Source: Janibacter limosus NBRC 16128
Lineage (GTDB): Bacteria; Actinomycetota; Actinomycetes; Actinomycetales; Dermatophilaceae
DNA length: 40,780 bases
Direction of reading: 5' to 3'
NCBI RefSeq assembly: GCF_001570985.1
Contig: NZ_BCSS01000032.1
Coordinates: 1-40,780, forward strand
Below are positions 28,608 to 35,647 of this stretch, one piece after another (positions within the stretch are counted from its first letter, which is position 1; each line of letters starts with the position of its first letter). A program made the position numbers and the translations under genes. The notes under the pieces are model-generated. The model searched no databases. It was not told the DNA's origin and worked only from the letters and a program-made list of their open reading frames with translations.

Positions 28608-30449
28608 ATGCCTGAGCTGCGTTCTCGAACCACCACCCACGGTCGCAACATGGCCGGTGCCCGTGCCCTGTGGCGCGCCACCGGCATGGGGGAGGGCGAC
28701 TTCGGCAAGCCGATCGTCGCGATCGCCAACTCCTTCACCCAGTTCGTCCCCGGGCACGTCCACCTCAAGGACATGGGCCAGCTCGTCGCCGGCGCCATCG
28801 AGGAGGCCGGGGGAGTCGGCAAGGAGTTCAACACCATCGCCGTCGACGACGGCATCGCGATGGGCCACCACGGGATGCTCTACTCGCTGCCCAGCCGCGA
28901 GATCATCGCCGACTCGATCGAGTACATGGTCAACGCGCACTGCGCCGATGCTCTCGTGTGCATCTCCAACTGCGACAAGATCACGCCTGGCATGCTCCTG
29001 GCCGCGCTCCGGCTCAACATCCCGACCGTCTTCGTCTCCGGTGGTCCGATGGAGGCCGGCAAGGCGATCATCGGCGAGGACGGCGAGACCTTCACGCGTC
29101 TGGACCTCGTGGACGCGATGGTCAAGGCCGTCGACGACAACGTCAGCGACGAGGAGATCACTGCGATCGAGCAGGCCGCCTGCCCGACCTGCGGCTCCTG
29201 CTCGGGCATGTTCACCGCCAACTCGATGAACTGCCTGACCGAGGCACTGGGCCTCTCCCTCCCCGGCAACGGCTCGACGCTCGCGACGGCAGAGCTGCGC
29301 CGCGAGCTCTTCCTCGATGCCGGCCGCATGGTCGTCGACCTGTGCCGCGACTACTACGACAACGACGACGAGTCGGTGCTGCCGCGCTCGATCGCGAGCA
29401 AGCCCGCCTTCGCCAATGCCATGCGTCTGGACATCGCGATGGGCGGCTCGACCAACACGATCCTGCACCTGCTCGCTGCCGCGCAGGAGGCGGAGGTCGA
29501 CTTCGACCAGGAGGACATCGATGCGCTTTCGCGCGTGACACCCTGCCTGGTCAAGGTCGCGCCCAACAGCAGCGACTACTACATGGAGGACGTCCACCGC
29601 GCCGGTGGCGTCCCCGCGATCCTCGGTGAGCTCCACCGCGGCGGCATGCTCGACACGGACGTGCGCTCGGTGCACAGCACAACCCTCGAGCAGTGGCTCT
29701 CCGACTGGGACATCCGCTCCGGGGCGACGACCGCCAAGGCGTCCGAGCTCTTCCTCGCCGCGCCCGGTGGGGTGCGCACGACGGAGGCGTTCTCCTCCAC
29801 CAACCGGTGGACCAGCCTCGACACCGACGCCGAGACCGGGTGCATCCGCTCCGTCGAGCACGCCTACACCAGCGAAGGTGGCCTGGCCGTCCTCACCGGC
29901 AACCTCGCCCCCGACGGCTGCATCGTCAAGACCGCCGGCGTGCCCGAGCACCAGTGGAACTTCTCCGGCCCCGCCCGCGTCGCCGAGTCCCAAGAGGACG
30001 CGGTGACGATGATCCTGTCCAAGGAGGTGCAGGAGGGCGAGGTCGTCGTCATCCGTTACGAGGGCCCCAAGGGCGGCCCCGGCATGCAGGAGATGCTCTA
30101 CCCGACCTCCTACCTCAAGGGCACCGGCCTCGGTCCGAAGTGCGCCCTGATCACCGACGGTCGCTTCTCGGGCGGGTCCTCGGGCCTGTCGATCGGCCAT
30201 GTCTCCCCGGAGGCCGCCTCTGGCGGCGCGATCGGGCTGGTGCGCGACGGTGACGTCATCGAGTTCGACATCCCCGGCCGCCGCGTCAACCTCCTCGTCG
30301 ACGACGAGGAGCTGGCCCGCCGCCGCACCGAGCAGGACGCGAAGGGGTGGGCTCCCGTCTCCCGCGAGCGTCCCGTCTCCGCGGCGCTGAAGATCTTCGC
30401 CACGTTCGCCCAGTCCGCCGACAAGGGCGCCGCCCGCAAGGTCGACTGA
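28608..30449 (+). CDS. ilvD: Dihydroxy-acid dehydratase
   Basis: This 613-residue iron-sulphur enzyme dehydrates dihydroxy-isovalerate or dihydroxy-methylvalerate to the 2-keto acids of Val/Leu and Ile. Motifs: [45 protein letters not shown] (C122, K124), and [19 protein letters not shown] (C192, C195, C198). The N-terminal segment lacks the extra cysteine of [2Fe-2S] plant-type enzymes and reads like E. coli IlvD, so an oxygen-labile [4Fe-4S] cluster is expected. The length matches that subtype. It is the first gene of a plus-strand run that continues with leuB and ilvE. Confidence 0.98.
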   Translation: MPELRSRTTTHGRNMAGARALWRATGMGEGDFGKPIVAIANSFTQFVPGHVHLKDMGQLVAGAIEEAGGVGKEFNTIAVDDGIAMGHHGMLYSLPSREIIADSIEYMVNAHCADALVCISNCDKITPGMLLAALRLNIPTVFVSGGPMEAGKAIIGEDGETFTRLDLVDAMVKAVDDNVSDEEITAIEQAACPTCGSCSGMFTANSMNCLTEALGLSLPGNGSTLATAELRRELFLDAGRMVVDLCRDYYDNDDESVLPRSIASKPAFANAMRLDIAMGGSTNTILHLLAAAQEAEVDFDQEDIDALSRVTPCLVKVAPNSSDYYMEDVHRAGGVPAILGELHRGGMLDTDVRSVHSTTLEQWLSDWDIRSGATTAKASELFLAAPGGVRTTEAFSSTNRWTSLDTDAETGCIRSVEHAYTSEGGLAVLTGNLAPDGCIVKTAGVPEHQWNFSGPARVAESQEDAVTMILSKEVQEGEVVVIRYEGPKGGPGMQEMLYPTSYLKGTGLGPKCALITDGRFSGGSSGLSIGHVSPEAASGGAIGLVRDGDVIEFDIPGRRVNLLVDDEELARRRTEQDAKGWAPVSRERPVSAALKIFATFAQSADKGAARKVD

Positions 30450-30488
30450 GGCGGGGTCGGTGGTCCCTGGCTTCCCCCGGGGCGTGAC

Positions 30489-30542
30489 CACATGTCGGGA
30501 CGAGGGGTTCACATGTCGGGACGGCGTCCTAGGGTTGACGAC
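30489..30542 (+). promoter_or_regulatory. leuB promoter with two direct-repeat operator-like sites
   Basis: CACATGTCGGGACG occurs twice, at 30489-30502 and 30510-30523, exactly 21 bp apart (two helical turns). The second copy overlaps a likely -35 TTCACA (30508-30513), and TAGGGT (30530-30535) lies 7 nt before the leuB ATG. A dimeric or cooperative regulator on one DNA face is plausible; its identity is unknown. Confidence 0.6.
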
Positions 30543-31586
30543 ATGAGCGACACGCAGCAGACCACGTTCGACATCGCCGTCATCGGGGGCGACGGGATCG
30601 GCCCCGAGGTGGTGGCCGAGGGCCTGAAGGTCCTCGCGGCCACGGGTGTCGACGTCCGGACGACCGAGTACGACCTGGGCGCCAAGCGCTGGCACGCGAC
30701 CGGCGAGACCCTGCCCGACTCGGTCGTCGAGGAGTTGCGCGGTCACGACGGCATCCTGCTGGGCGCCATCGGTGACCCGACCGTGCCGTCTGGTGTCCTC
30801 GAGCGCGGCGTGCTGCTCCCCCTTCGCTTTGCGTTGGACCACTACGTCAACCTGCGTCCGGCCAAGCTCTTCCCGGGTGTCACCAGCCCGCTGTCGACCG
30901 AGGTCACCGACAAGGGCCTGGACTTCGTCGTCGTCCGCGAGGGCACCGAGGGCCCCTATGTCGGCAACGGTGGCGCGCTGCGGGTCGGCACCCCTCACGA
31001 GATCGCGACCGAGGTCAGCGTCAACACCCGCTTCGGCGTCGAGCGGGTCGTCCGTGACGCCTTCGCCCGTGCCCAGGCCCGCCCGCGCAAGCACCTGACC
31101 CTCGTCCACAAGCACAACGTGCTCGTCAACGCGGGTCACCTGTGGCGTCGCACGGTCGACGAGGTCGGCGCGGAGTTCCCCGACGTCGAGATCGCCTACC
31201 AGCACGTCGACGCCGCGACGATCTTCCTCGCGACCGACCCGGCACGCTTCGACGTCATCGTCACCGACAACCTCTTCGGCGACATCATCACCGACATCGC
31301 CGCGGCGGTCGCCGGTGGCATCGGTCTCGCCGCGAGCGGCAACATCAACCCCACGCGTGAGGCGCCGAGCATGTTCGAGCCGGTCCACGGCTCGGCCCCC
31401 GACATCGCCGGTCAGGGCAAGGCCGACCCGACCGCCGCCATCCTGTCCGTCGCCATGCTGCTGGACCACCTGGGTCGTCCCGAGGACGCCGCGCGTGTGG
31501 AGGCAGCCGTCGCGGCCGACCTCGCCGAGCGCTCCGGCGAGCGGTCCACGAGCCAGATCGGTGACGCGGTAGCGGCTCGGCTCTGA
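30543..31586 (+). CDS. leuB: 3-isopropylmalate dehydrogenase
   Basis: This 347-residue NAD+-dependent oxidative decarboxylase acts on 3-isopropylmalate in leucine synthesis and, in organisms with CimA, on beta-methylmalate in isoleucine synthesis. Motifs: [17 protein letters not shown], the LRPAKLFPG and [15 protein letters not shown] substrate region, and the metal-binding [20 protein letters not shown], then [16 protein letters not shown] for NAD binding. The frame opens upstream at 30492, but ATG 30543 matches the family N-terminus and the TAGGGT -10. Confidence 0.97.
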   Translation: MSDTQQTTFDIAVIGGDGIGPEVVAEGLKVLAATGVDVRTTEYDLGAKRWHATGETLPDSVVEELRGHDGILLGAIGDPTVPSGVLERGVLLPLRFALDHYVNLRPAKLFPGVTSPLSTEVTDKGLDFVVVREGTEGPYVGNGGALRVGTPHEIATEVSVNTRFGVERVVRDAFARAQARPRKHLTLVHKHNVLVNAGHLWRRTVDEVGAEFPDVEIAYQHVDAATIFLATDPARFDVIVTDNLFGDIITDIAAAVAGGIGLAASGNINPTREAPSMFEPVHGSAPDIAGQGKADPTAAILSVAMLLDHLGRPEDAARVEAAVAADLAERSGERSTSQIGDAVAARL

Positions 31587-31645
31587 CGCCTCCCGCCCGG
31601 GGGGTAACCTGCAACACACCAGACCCCCGAGGAGACGTGTCACCG

Positions 31646-32746
31646 ATGACCGCTGAGCTGACCTTCGCGACCACCCGCAGCGAAGCCCCCCTTCCCGACG
31701 CCGAGCGCGAGGCCGTCTTGGCCAACCCCGGTTTCGGGTCCACCTTCACCGACCACATGGTCACGGCGACGTGGACCAAGGGGGAGGGCTGGCACACCGC
31801 TGAGGTGCGTCCCTTCGGGCCGCTGCAGGTCAGCCCGGCCGCGTCCGTCCTGCACTACGCGCAGGAGGTCTTCGAGGGGATGAAGGCCTACCGCCACGAG
31901 GACGGCTCGGTGTGGACCTTCCGGCCCGACCGCAACGCGGCTCGCATGGCGCGCAGCTGTGAGCGGCTGGCGCTGCCGACGATCTCGCAGGAGGACTTCG
32001 TCGGGGCGATCAAGGCGCTCGTCGAGGTCGACCAGGCGTGGGTTCCCGCCTACGGCAGTGGCGAGATGAGCCTCTACCTGCGTCCCTTCATGTTCGCGTC
32101 CGAGGCCTTCCTCGGCGTGCGTCCGGCCAACGAGGTCACCTTCTCCGTCATCGCGAGCCCGGCCGGCGCCTACTTCGCCGGTGGGCTCAAGCCGGTCAAC
32201 CTGTGGCTGAGCCGCGACTTCGCGCGCGCCGGCGCAGGTGGCACCGGCGCGGCCAAGTGCGGTGGCAACTACGCCTCCTCGCTCGCCGGTCAGATGGAGG
32301 GCATCGAGCAGGGCTGTGACCAGGTGGTCTTCCTCGACTCCTCGACGCAGACCTACATCGAAGAGCTCGGCGGGATGAACCTCTTCTTCGTCACCAAGGA
32401 CGGCCGGCTGCGCACCCCAGCACTCACGGGCTCGATCCTCGAGGGCGTCACCCGCGCCTCCATCCTCGACCTCGCCCCCGACCTGGGCCTCACTCCCGAC
32501 GAGTCGCGCATCGAGATCGACGAGTGGACGCAGGGCGTCGCCTCCGGCGAGATCACCGAGATCTTCGCCTGTGGCACCGCTGCGGTGGTCACGCCCGTGG
32601 GCGAGCTGCGCTGGGACGGTGGCTCCACGGCGTCCACCGCTGGCGAAGGGGGCGGGGAGTACACCCGCAAGATCCGCCAGGCCCTCCTCGACATCCAGTA
32701 CGGCGTCGCCGAGGACACGCGTGGCTGGATGACCCGCCTCGCCTGA
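31646..32746 (+). CDS. ilvE: Branched-chain amino acid aminotransferase
   Basis: This 366-residue PLP fold-type IV enzyme performs the last transamination in Ile, Val and Leu synthesis. It shows LHYAQEVFEGMKAYRHEDG, the PLP lysine K204 in GAAKCGGNYASSLAGQ, YIEELGGMNLFF and the phosphate-binding ACGTAAVVTPVG. The length matches actinobacterial type II BCATs. Both GTG 31637 and ATG 31646 are possible; the ATG gives better spacing from GAGGAG (31629-31634). TAACCT at 31605-31610 could be a -10 giving a short leader. A HAD gene follows 28 bp later. Confidence 0.97.
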   Translation: MTAELTFATTRSEAPLPDAEREAVLANPGFGSTFTDHMVTATWTKGEGWHTAEVRPFGPLQVSPAASVLHYAQEVFEGMKAYRHEDGSVWTFRPDRNAARMARSCERLALPTISQEDFVGAIKALVEVDQAWVPAYGSGEMSLYLRPFMFASEAFLGVRPANEVTFSVIASPAGAYFAGGLKPVNLWLSRDFARAGAGGTGAAKCGGNYASSLAGQMEGIEQGCDQVVFLDSSTQTYIEELGGMNLFFVTKDGRLRTPALTGSILEGVTRASILDLAPDLGLTPDESRIEIDEWTQGVASGEITEIFACGTAAVVTPVGELRWDGGSTASTAGEGGGEYTRKIRQALLDIQYGVAEDTRGWMTRLA

Positions 32747-32774
32747 CCTGTCCTTCGTGGCCGAGACTGGGGCC

Positions 32775-33566
32775 GTGACCCCACGCCTGATCGCGACCGA
32801 TCTCGACGGCACCCTGCTGCGCAGTGACGGGAGCGTCTCGCAGCGTTCGGTCGACGCCCTTCGTGCCGTCGCCGAGGCCGGCCTCGAGACGGTGCTCGTC
32901 ACCGCTCGCCCACCCCGGTGGATCGACGAGCTCGCGCATGTCGTCGGTGCCCGGGGCGTGGCGATCTGCGGCAACGGTGCCTTCCGCTACGACGTCGCCG
33001 AGCGGCGGATCTTCGGCGTGCGCTCGATCCCTCACGAGATCGTCACGGCGATCGTGCACGACCTGCGCCAGCAGGTGCCGGGGACCGGGTTTGCCGCGGA
33101 GCGGCACAACGGGCTGGCCGCGGAGAGCATGTTCGCCGCGATCCATGACCACCCCGAGGACCTCGTGACGACACCGGCGATCGAGCTGCTCACCGATGCC
33201 TCCGTCGGCAAGCTGCTCGCCCGCAACCCGCACCTGACCGACGAGGAGTTCATCCAGGTCGCCACCGAGGTCGTGGGGGACCGGGCGATCGTCGCCTTCT
33301 CCGGTGCCGGGGGGCTGGCAGAGATCTCGGCTGTCGGCGTGACCAAGGCTGCCGCGCTCGCCGGCTGGTGCGCCGAGCTGGGGATCGCCGCGGAGGATGT
33401 GTGGGCCTTCGGCGACATGCCCAACGACCTGCCGATGCTGACCTGGGCCGGCCGCTCCTTCGCCGTTGCCAATGCTCATCCCGAGGTGCTCGCGGTGGCG
33501 ACCGACCGCGTCCCCGGCAATGACGAGGACGGCGTCGCCCAGGTCCTCGAGGGTCTCATCGGGTGA
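32775..33566 (+). CDS. HAD-superfamily (Cof-like, IIB) hydrolase
   Basis: This protein of about 263 residues has HAD motif I DLDGTLLRSDG with nucleophile and acid aspartates, a Cof-type C2 cap, motif III lysine in GVTKAAALAGW and motif IV FGDMPNDLPML. It is a cytoplasmic phosphatase, probably for a sugar phosphate or nucleotide, but no substrate can be named. GTG 32757 gives six extra residues; GTG 32775 is preferred because GAGACT lies 6 nt upstream in the leaderless pattern and because family proteins start just before the motif. It has no evident role in BCAA synthesis. Confidence 0.85.
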   Translation: MTPRLIATDLDGTLLRSDGSVSQRSVDALRAVAEAGLETVLVTARPPRWIDELAHVVGARGVAICGNGAFRYDVAERRIFGVRSIPHEIVTAIVHDLRQQVPGTGFAAERHNGLAAESMFAAIHDHPEDLVTTPAIELLTDASVGKLLARNPHLTDEEFIQVATEVVGDRAIVAFSGAGGLAEISAVGVTKAAALAGWCAELGIAAEDVWAFGDMPNDLPMLTWAGRSFAVANAHPEVLAVATDRVPGNDEDGVAQVLEGLIG

Positions 33567-33634
33567 AACGCCCGGTCCCACGATCCGGACAGGAGGCAAG
33601 ACATCCGGCGCATCGGTGCCATGGTGGCCACGTG

Positions 33635-33685
33635 ATGCTTCAGATGACGACCCGGGCTGCTACCGCGGCCGAGCTCATTATCTAG
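33635..33685 (+). CDS. Candidate cimA leader peptide MLQMTTRAATAAELII
   Basis: This 16-codon ORF ends Glu-Leu-Ile-Ile-stop, directly followed by an 11-bp hairpin and then a T-tailed terminator, all within the 309-bp leader of citramalate synthase. Two isoleucine codons at the end of a leader ORF before a gene dedicated to isoleucine synthesis suggest ribosome-mediated attenuation. Start options are GTG 33632, ATG 33635 and ATG 33644; a weak GGTGG lies at 33623-33627. Confidence 0.6.
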   Translation: MLQMTTRAATAAELII

Positions 33686-33712
33686 GCGCGACGAGCCACT
33701 TGCTCGTCGCGC
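33686..33712 (+). other. Leader hairpin directly after the cimA leader ORF
   Basis: GCGCGACGAGC (33686-33696) is exactly complementary to GCTCGTCGCGC (33702-33712), with loop cactt. It starts on the base after the leader stop codon, so a ribosome at the Ile codons or the stop would prevent its formation. A second copy of GCGCGACGAGC at 33804-33814 could compete for the middle arm. Confidence 0.7.
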
Positions 33713-33746
33713 AGACCTCCCACACCCGGGGGGTCTTTTGCTTTTG
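33713..33746 (+). terminator. Intrinsic terminator in the cimA leader
   Basis: AGACCTCCC (33713-33721) pairs with GGGGGGTCT (33728-33736), nine pairs with one G-U, loop acaccc, followed by TTTgcTTTTg (33737-33746). It is one of only two hairpins in the window with a good T-rich tail and sits 130 bp before cimA, consistent with an attenuator. It could alternatively be the plain terminator of the ilvE/HAD transcript. Confidence 0.7.
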
Positions 33747-33875
33747 TCGAGCAGGTGACGGCACAAGCAGACGGATCCGGAGCATCATCCCAGCACCGGA
33801 CGGGCGCGACGAGCAGGTGTCACACTGCCGCGGGAGGCGAGATCGTCCCCGTTGTCCCGAGCGAGAGATCCAGCC

Positions 33876-35456
33876 ATGCACGGTTTCCACGTCTACGACA
33901 CGACCATGCGCGATGGTGCCCAGCAGGAGGGCATCAACCTCTCCGTCGTGGACAAGCTGACGATCGCGCGCCATCTGGACGACCTGGGCGTCACCCACAT
34001 CGAAGGCGGCTGGCCCGGCGCCAACCCCAATGACACCGAGTTCTTCGCTCGGGCCGCCGCCGAGCTCGACCTGCACACCGCGACGCTCGCCGCCTTCGGC
34101 GCCACCCGGCGTGCGGGAGGGTCGGCAGCGACCGACCCGCAGGTCCAGGCGCTGCTGGACTCCGGCGCAGAGGTCATCACGCTCGTGGCCAAGATGCACC
34201 CCGGCCACGTCGAGCGGGCGCTGAAGACCACCCGTGAGGAAAACCTCGCGATGATCACCGACACCGTCAGCCACCTACGCGAGCAGGGTCGCACGGTCAT
34301 GGTCGACGGTGAGCACTTCTTCGACGGCTACCACCTCGACCGTGACTACGCCCTGGCGTGCGTGCGTGCAGCGCACGAGGCAGGTGCCGAGGTCATCGCC
34401 GTCTGCGACACCAACGGCGGGATGCTGCCGGGCCAGGTGAGCACGGCCGTCGCGGATGTCATCGAGGCGACCGGTGCCCGGCTGGGCATCCACTGCCACA
34501 ACGACACCGGGTGCGCGGTCGCCAACACGATGGCGGCCGTCGAGGCCGGTGCCGACCATGTGCAGGGCACGGTCAACGCCTACGGAGAGCGCACTGGCAA
34601 CGCTGACCTGATCACCGTGGTCGCCAACCTCCAGCTCAAGCTCGGTATGGACCTGGTCGAACCGCACCGCCTGCAGGACGCCACCCGCATCGCGCACGCG
34701 GTGAGCGAGGTGACCAACTTCCCGCACTTCTCCCGTCAGCCCTATGTCGGCTCGGGAGCATTCGCGCACAAGGCCGGTCTGCACGCGAGCGCGATCAAGA
34801 TCGACCCCGACCTCTATCAGCACATCGAGCCCAAGGACGTCGGCAATGACATGCGCATGCTCGTCTCCGACATGGCGGGGCGGGCCACGGTCGAGCTCAA
34901 GAGCCGCGAGTTCGGCGTCGACCTGTCGGGTGATGACGCGGCGCTGACCCGCGTGCTGGCCAAGGTCAAGGAGCTGGAGCAGCAGGGCTACACCTTCGAC
35001 GCTGCGGACGCGTCCTTCGAGCTGTTGCTGCGGCGTGAGCTCGATGAGGACGCGCCCGAGTACGCGCAGATCGAGTCCTGGCGGATCATGATCGACGCTC
35101 GTGGCGGAGCCGACGCGCTGTCGGAGGCGACGGTCAAGGCGGTCGCCGGTGGGCAGCGGCTCGTCGCGACGGGTGAGGGCAACGGTCCCGTCAACGCGCT
35201 CGACCAGGGGCTGCGCCAGGCGCTGTCGGTCGTCTACCCGGAGCTGGAGCGGATCGAGCTCATCGACTACAAGGTGCGCATCCTCGACGCGGCCCACGGC
35301 ACCGATGCCACGACGCGGGTGCTCATCGAGCACAGCGACGGGGCAACCTCGTGGACGACCGTCGGTGTCGCGGCCAACATCGTCGAGGCCTCGTGGCTCG
35401 CCCTCGTCGACGGCGTCACCTACGGCTTGATGAGGGCCGGGGTGCCCGTGCGCTGA
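33876..35456 (+). CDS. cimA: Citramalate synthase
   Basis: This 526-residue enzyme condenses pyruvate and acetyl-CoA to citramalate, the entry to threonine-independent isoleucine synthesis. It shows YDTTMRDGAQQEGINLSVVD and HIEGGWPGANPNDTEFF, which distinguish this citramalate synthase family from LeuA, the metal-binding histidines in GIHCHNDTGCAVAN, GTVNAYGERTGNADL, and a C-terminal LeuA-dimer regulatory domain (about 400-526) that senses isoleucine in the family. ATG 33876 fits the family start; a TTG at 33852 is less likely. LeuB from the same region would act two steps later. Confidence 0.95.
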   Translation: MHGFHVYDTTMRDGAQQEGINLSVVDKLTIARHLDDLGVTHIEGGWPGANPNDTEFFARAAAELDLHTATLAAFGATRRAGGSAATDPQVQALLDSGAEVITLVAKMHPGHVERALKTTREENLAMITDTVSHLREQGRTVMVDGEHFFDGYHLDRDYALACVRAAHEAGAEVIAVCDTNGGMLPGQVSTAVADVIEATGARLGIHCHNDTGCAVANTMAAVEAGADHVQGTVNAYGERTGNADLITVVANLQLKLGMDLVEPHRLQDATRIAHAVSEVTNFPHFSRQPYVGSGAFAHKAGLHASAIKIDPDLYQHIEPKDVGNDMRMLVSDMAGRATVELKSREFGVDLSGDDAALTRVLAKVKELEQQGYTFDAADASFELLLRRELDEDAPEYAQIESWRIMIDARGGADALSEATVKAVAGGQRLVATGEGNGPVNALDQGLRQALSVVYPELERIELIDYKVRILDAAHGTDATTRVLIEHSDGATSWTTVGVAANIVEASWLALVDGVTYGLMRAGVPVR

Positions 35457-35509
35457 GGCGCACCAGGTCCCCCTTCGCCCCCCACCGCCAGCTGGCCCCC
35501 ACCGCCGGG

Positions 35510-35617
35510 TGGAGGTAAACGCGCGGGACAATCGTCGGCGAGTCCACCTCCACCCAGGTGCCCCGACCAGCGGGTGGAGGTATACGCGCGGACGAAAGAC
35601 CCGCGCGTATACCTCCA
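35510..35617. repeat. 108-bp paired-palindrome element, family B, copy 2
   Basis: It has the same plan as 24530-24637: 43-bp palindromes at 35510-35552 and 35575-35617 with a 22-bp spacer. The right unit is perfect over 15-bp arms; the left unit carries changes in both arms. The outer arms extend with locus-specific CCGGG/CCCGG flanks, giving about 20 paired bases with one mismatch. It lies between convergent cimA and putA, 53 bp after the cimA stop and 30 bp before the putA stop, and could act as a bidirectional terminator. Confidence 0.8.
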
Positions 35618-35647
35618 CCCGGAGGGCGGGGAACGGTGTCTCGAGCG

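Noticed and set aside
28575-31643. A very long open frame on the minus strand opposite ilvD and leuB (about 1000 codons)
   Set aside because: It is the antisense shadow of two well-supported genes in high-GC DNA. Its product is low-complexity and matches no family. Similar shadows oppose putA, the ABC exporter, gatAB and ilvBC.
33621-33635. Four-codon ORF (Met-Val-Ala-Thr-stop) overlapping the cimA leader ORF as TGATG
   Set aside because: Too short to judge, with no ribosome site; the overlap is expected by chance around GTGATG.
33653-33668. T-box-like sequence GGCTGCTACCGCGG in the cimA leader
   Set aside because: It resembles the T-box core GGGTGGTACCGCG at 11 of 13 positions, but the UGG that pairs with the tRNA CCA end is changed to UGC, no specifier stem with an AG bulge is visible upstream, and the sequence is inside the leader ORF. 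A covariance-model search would settle it.
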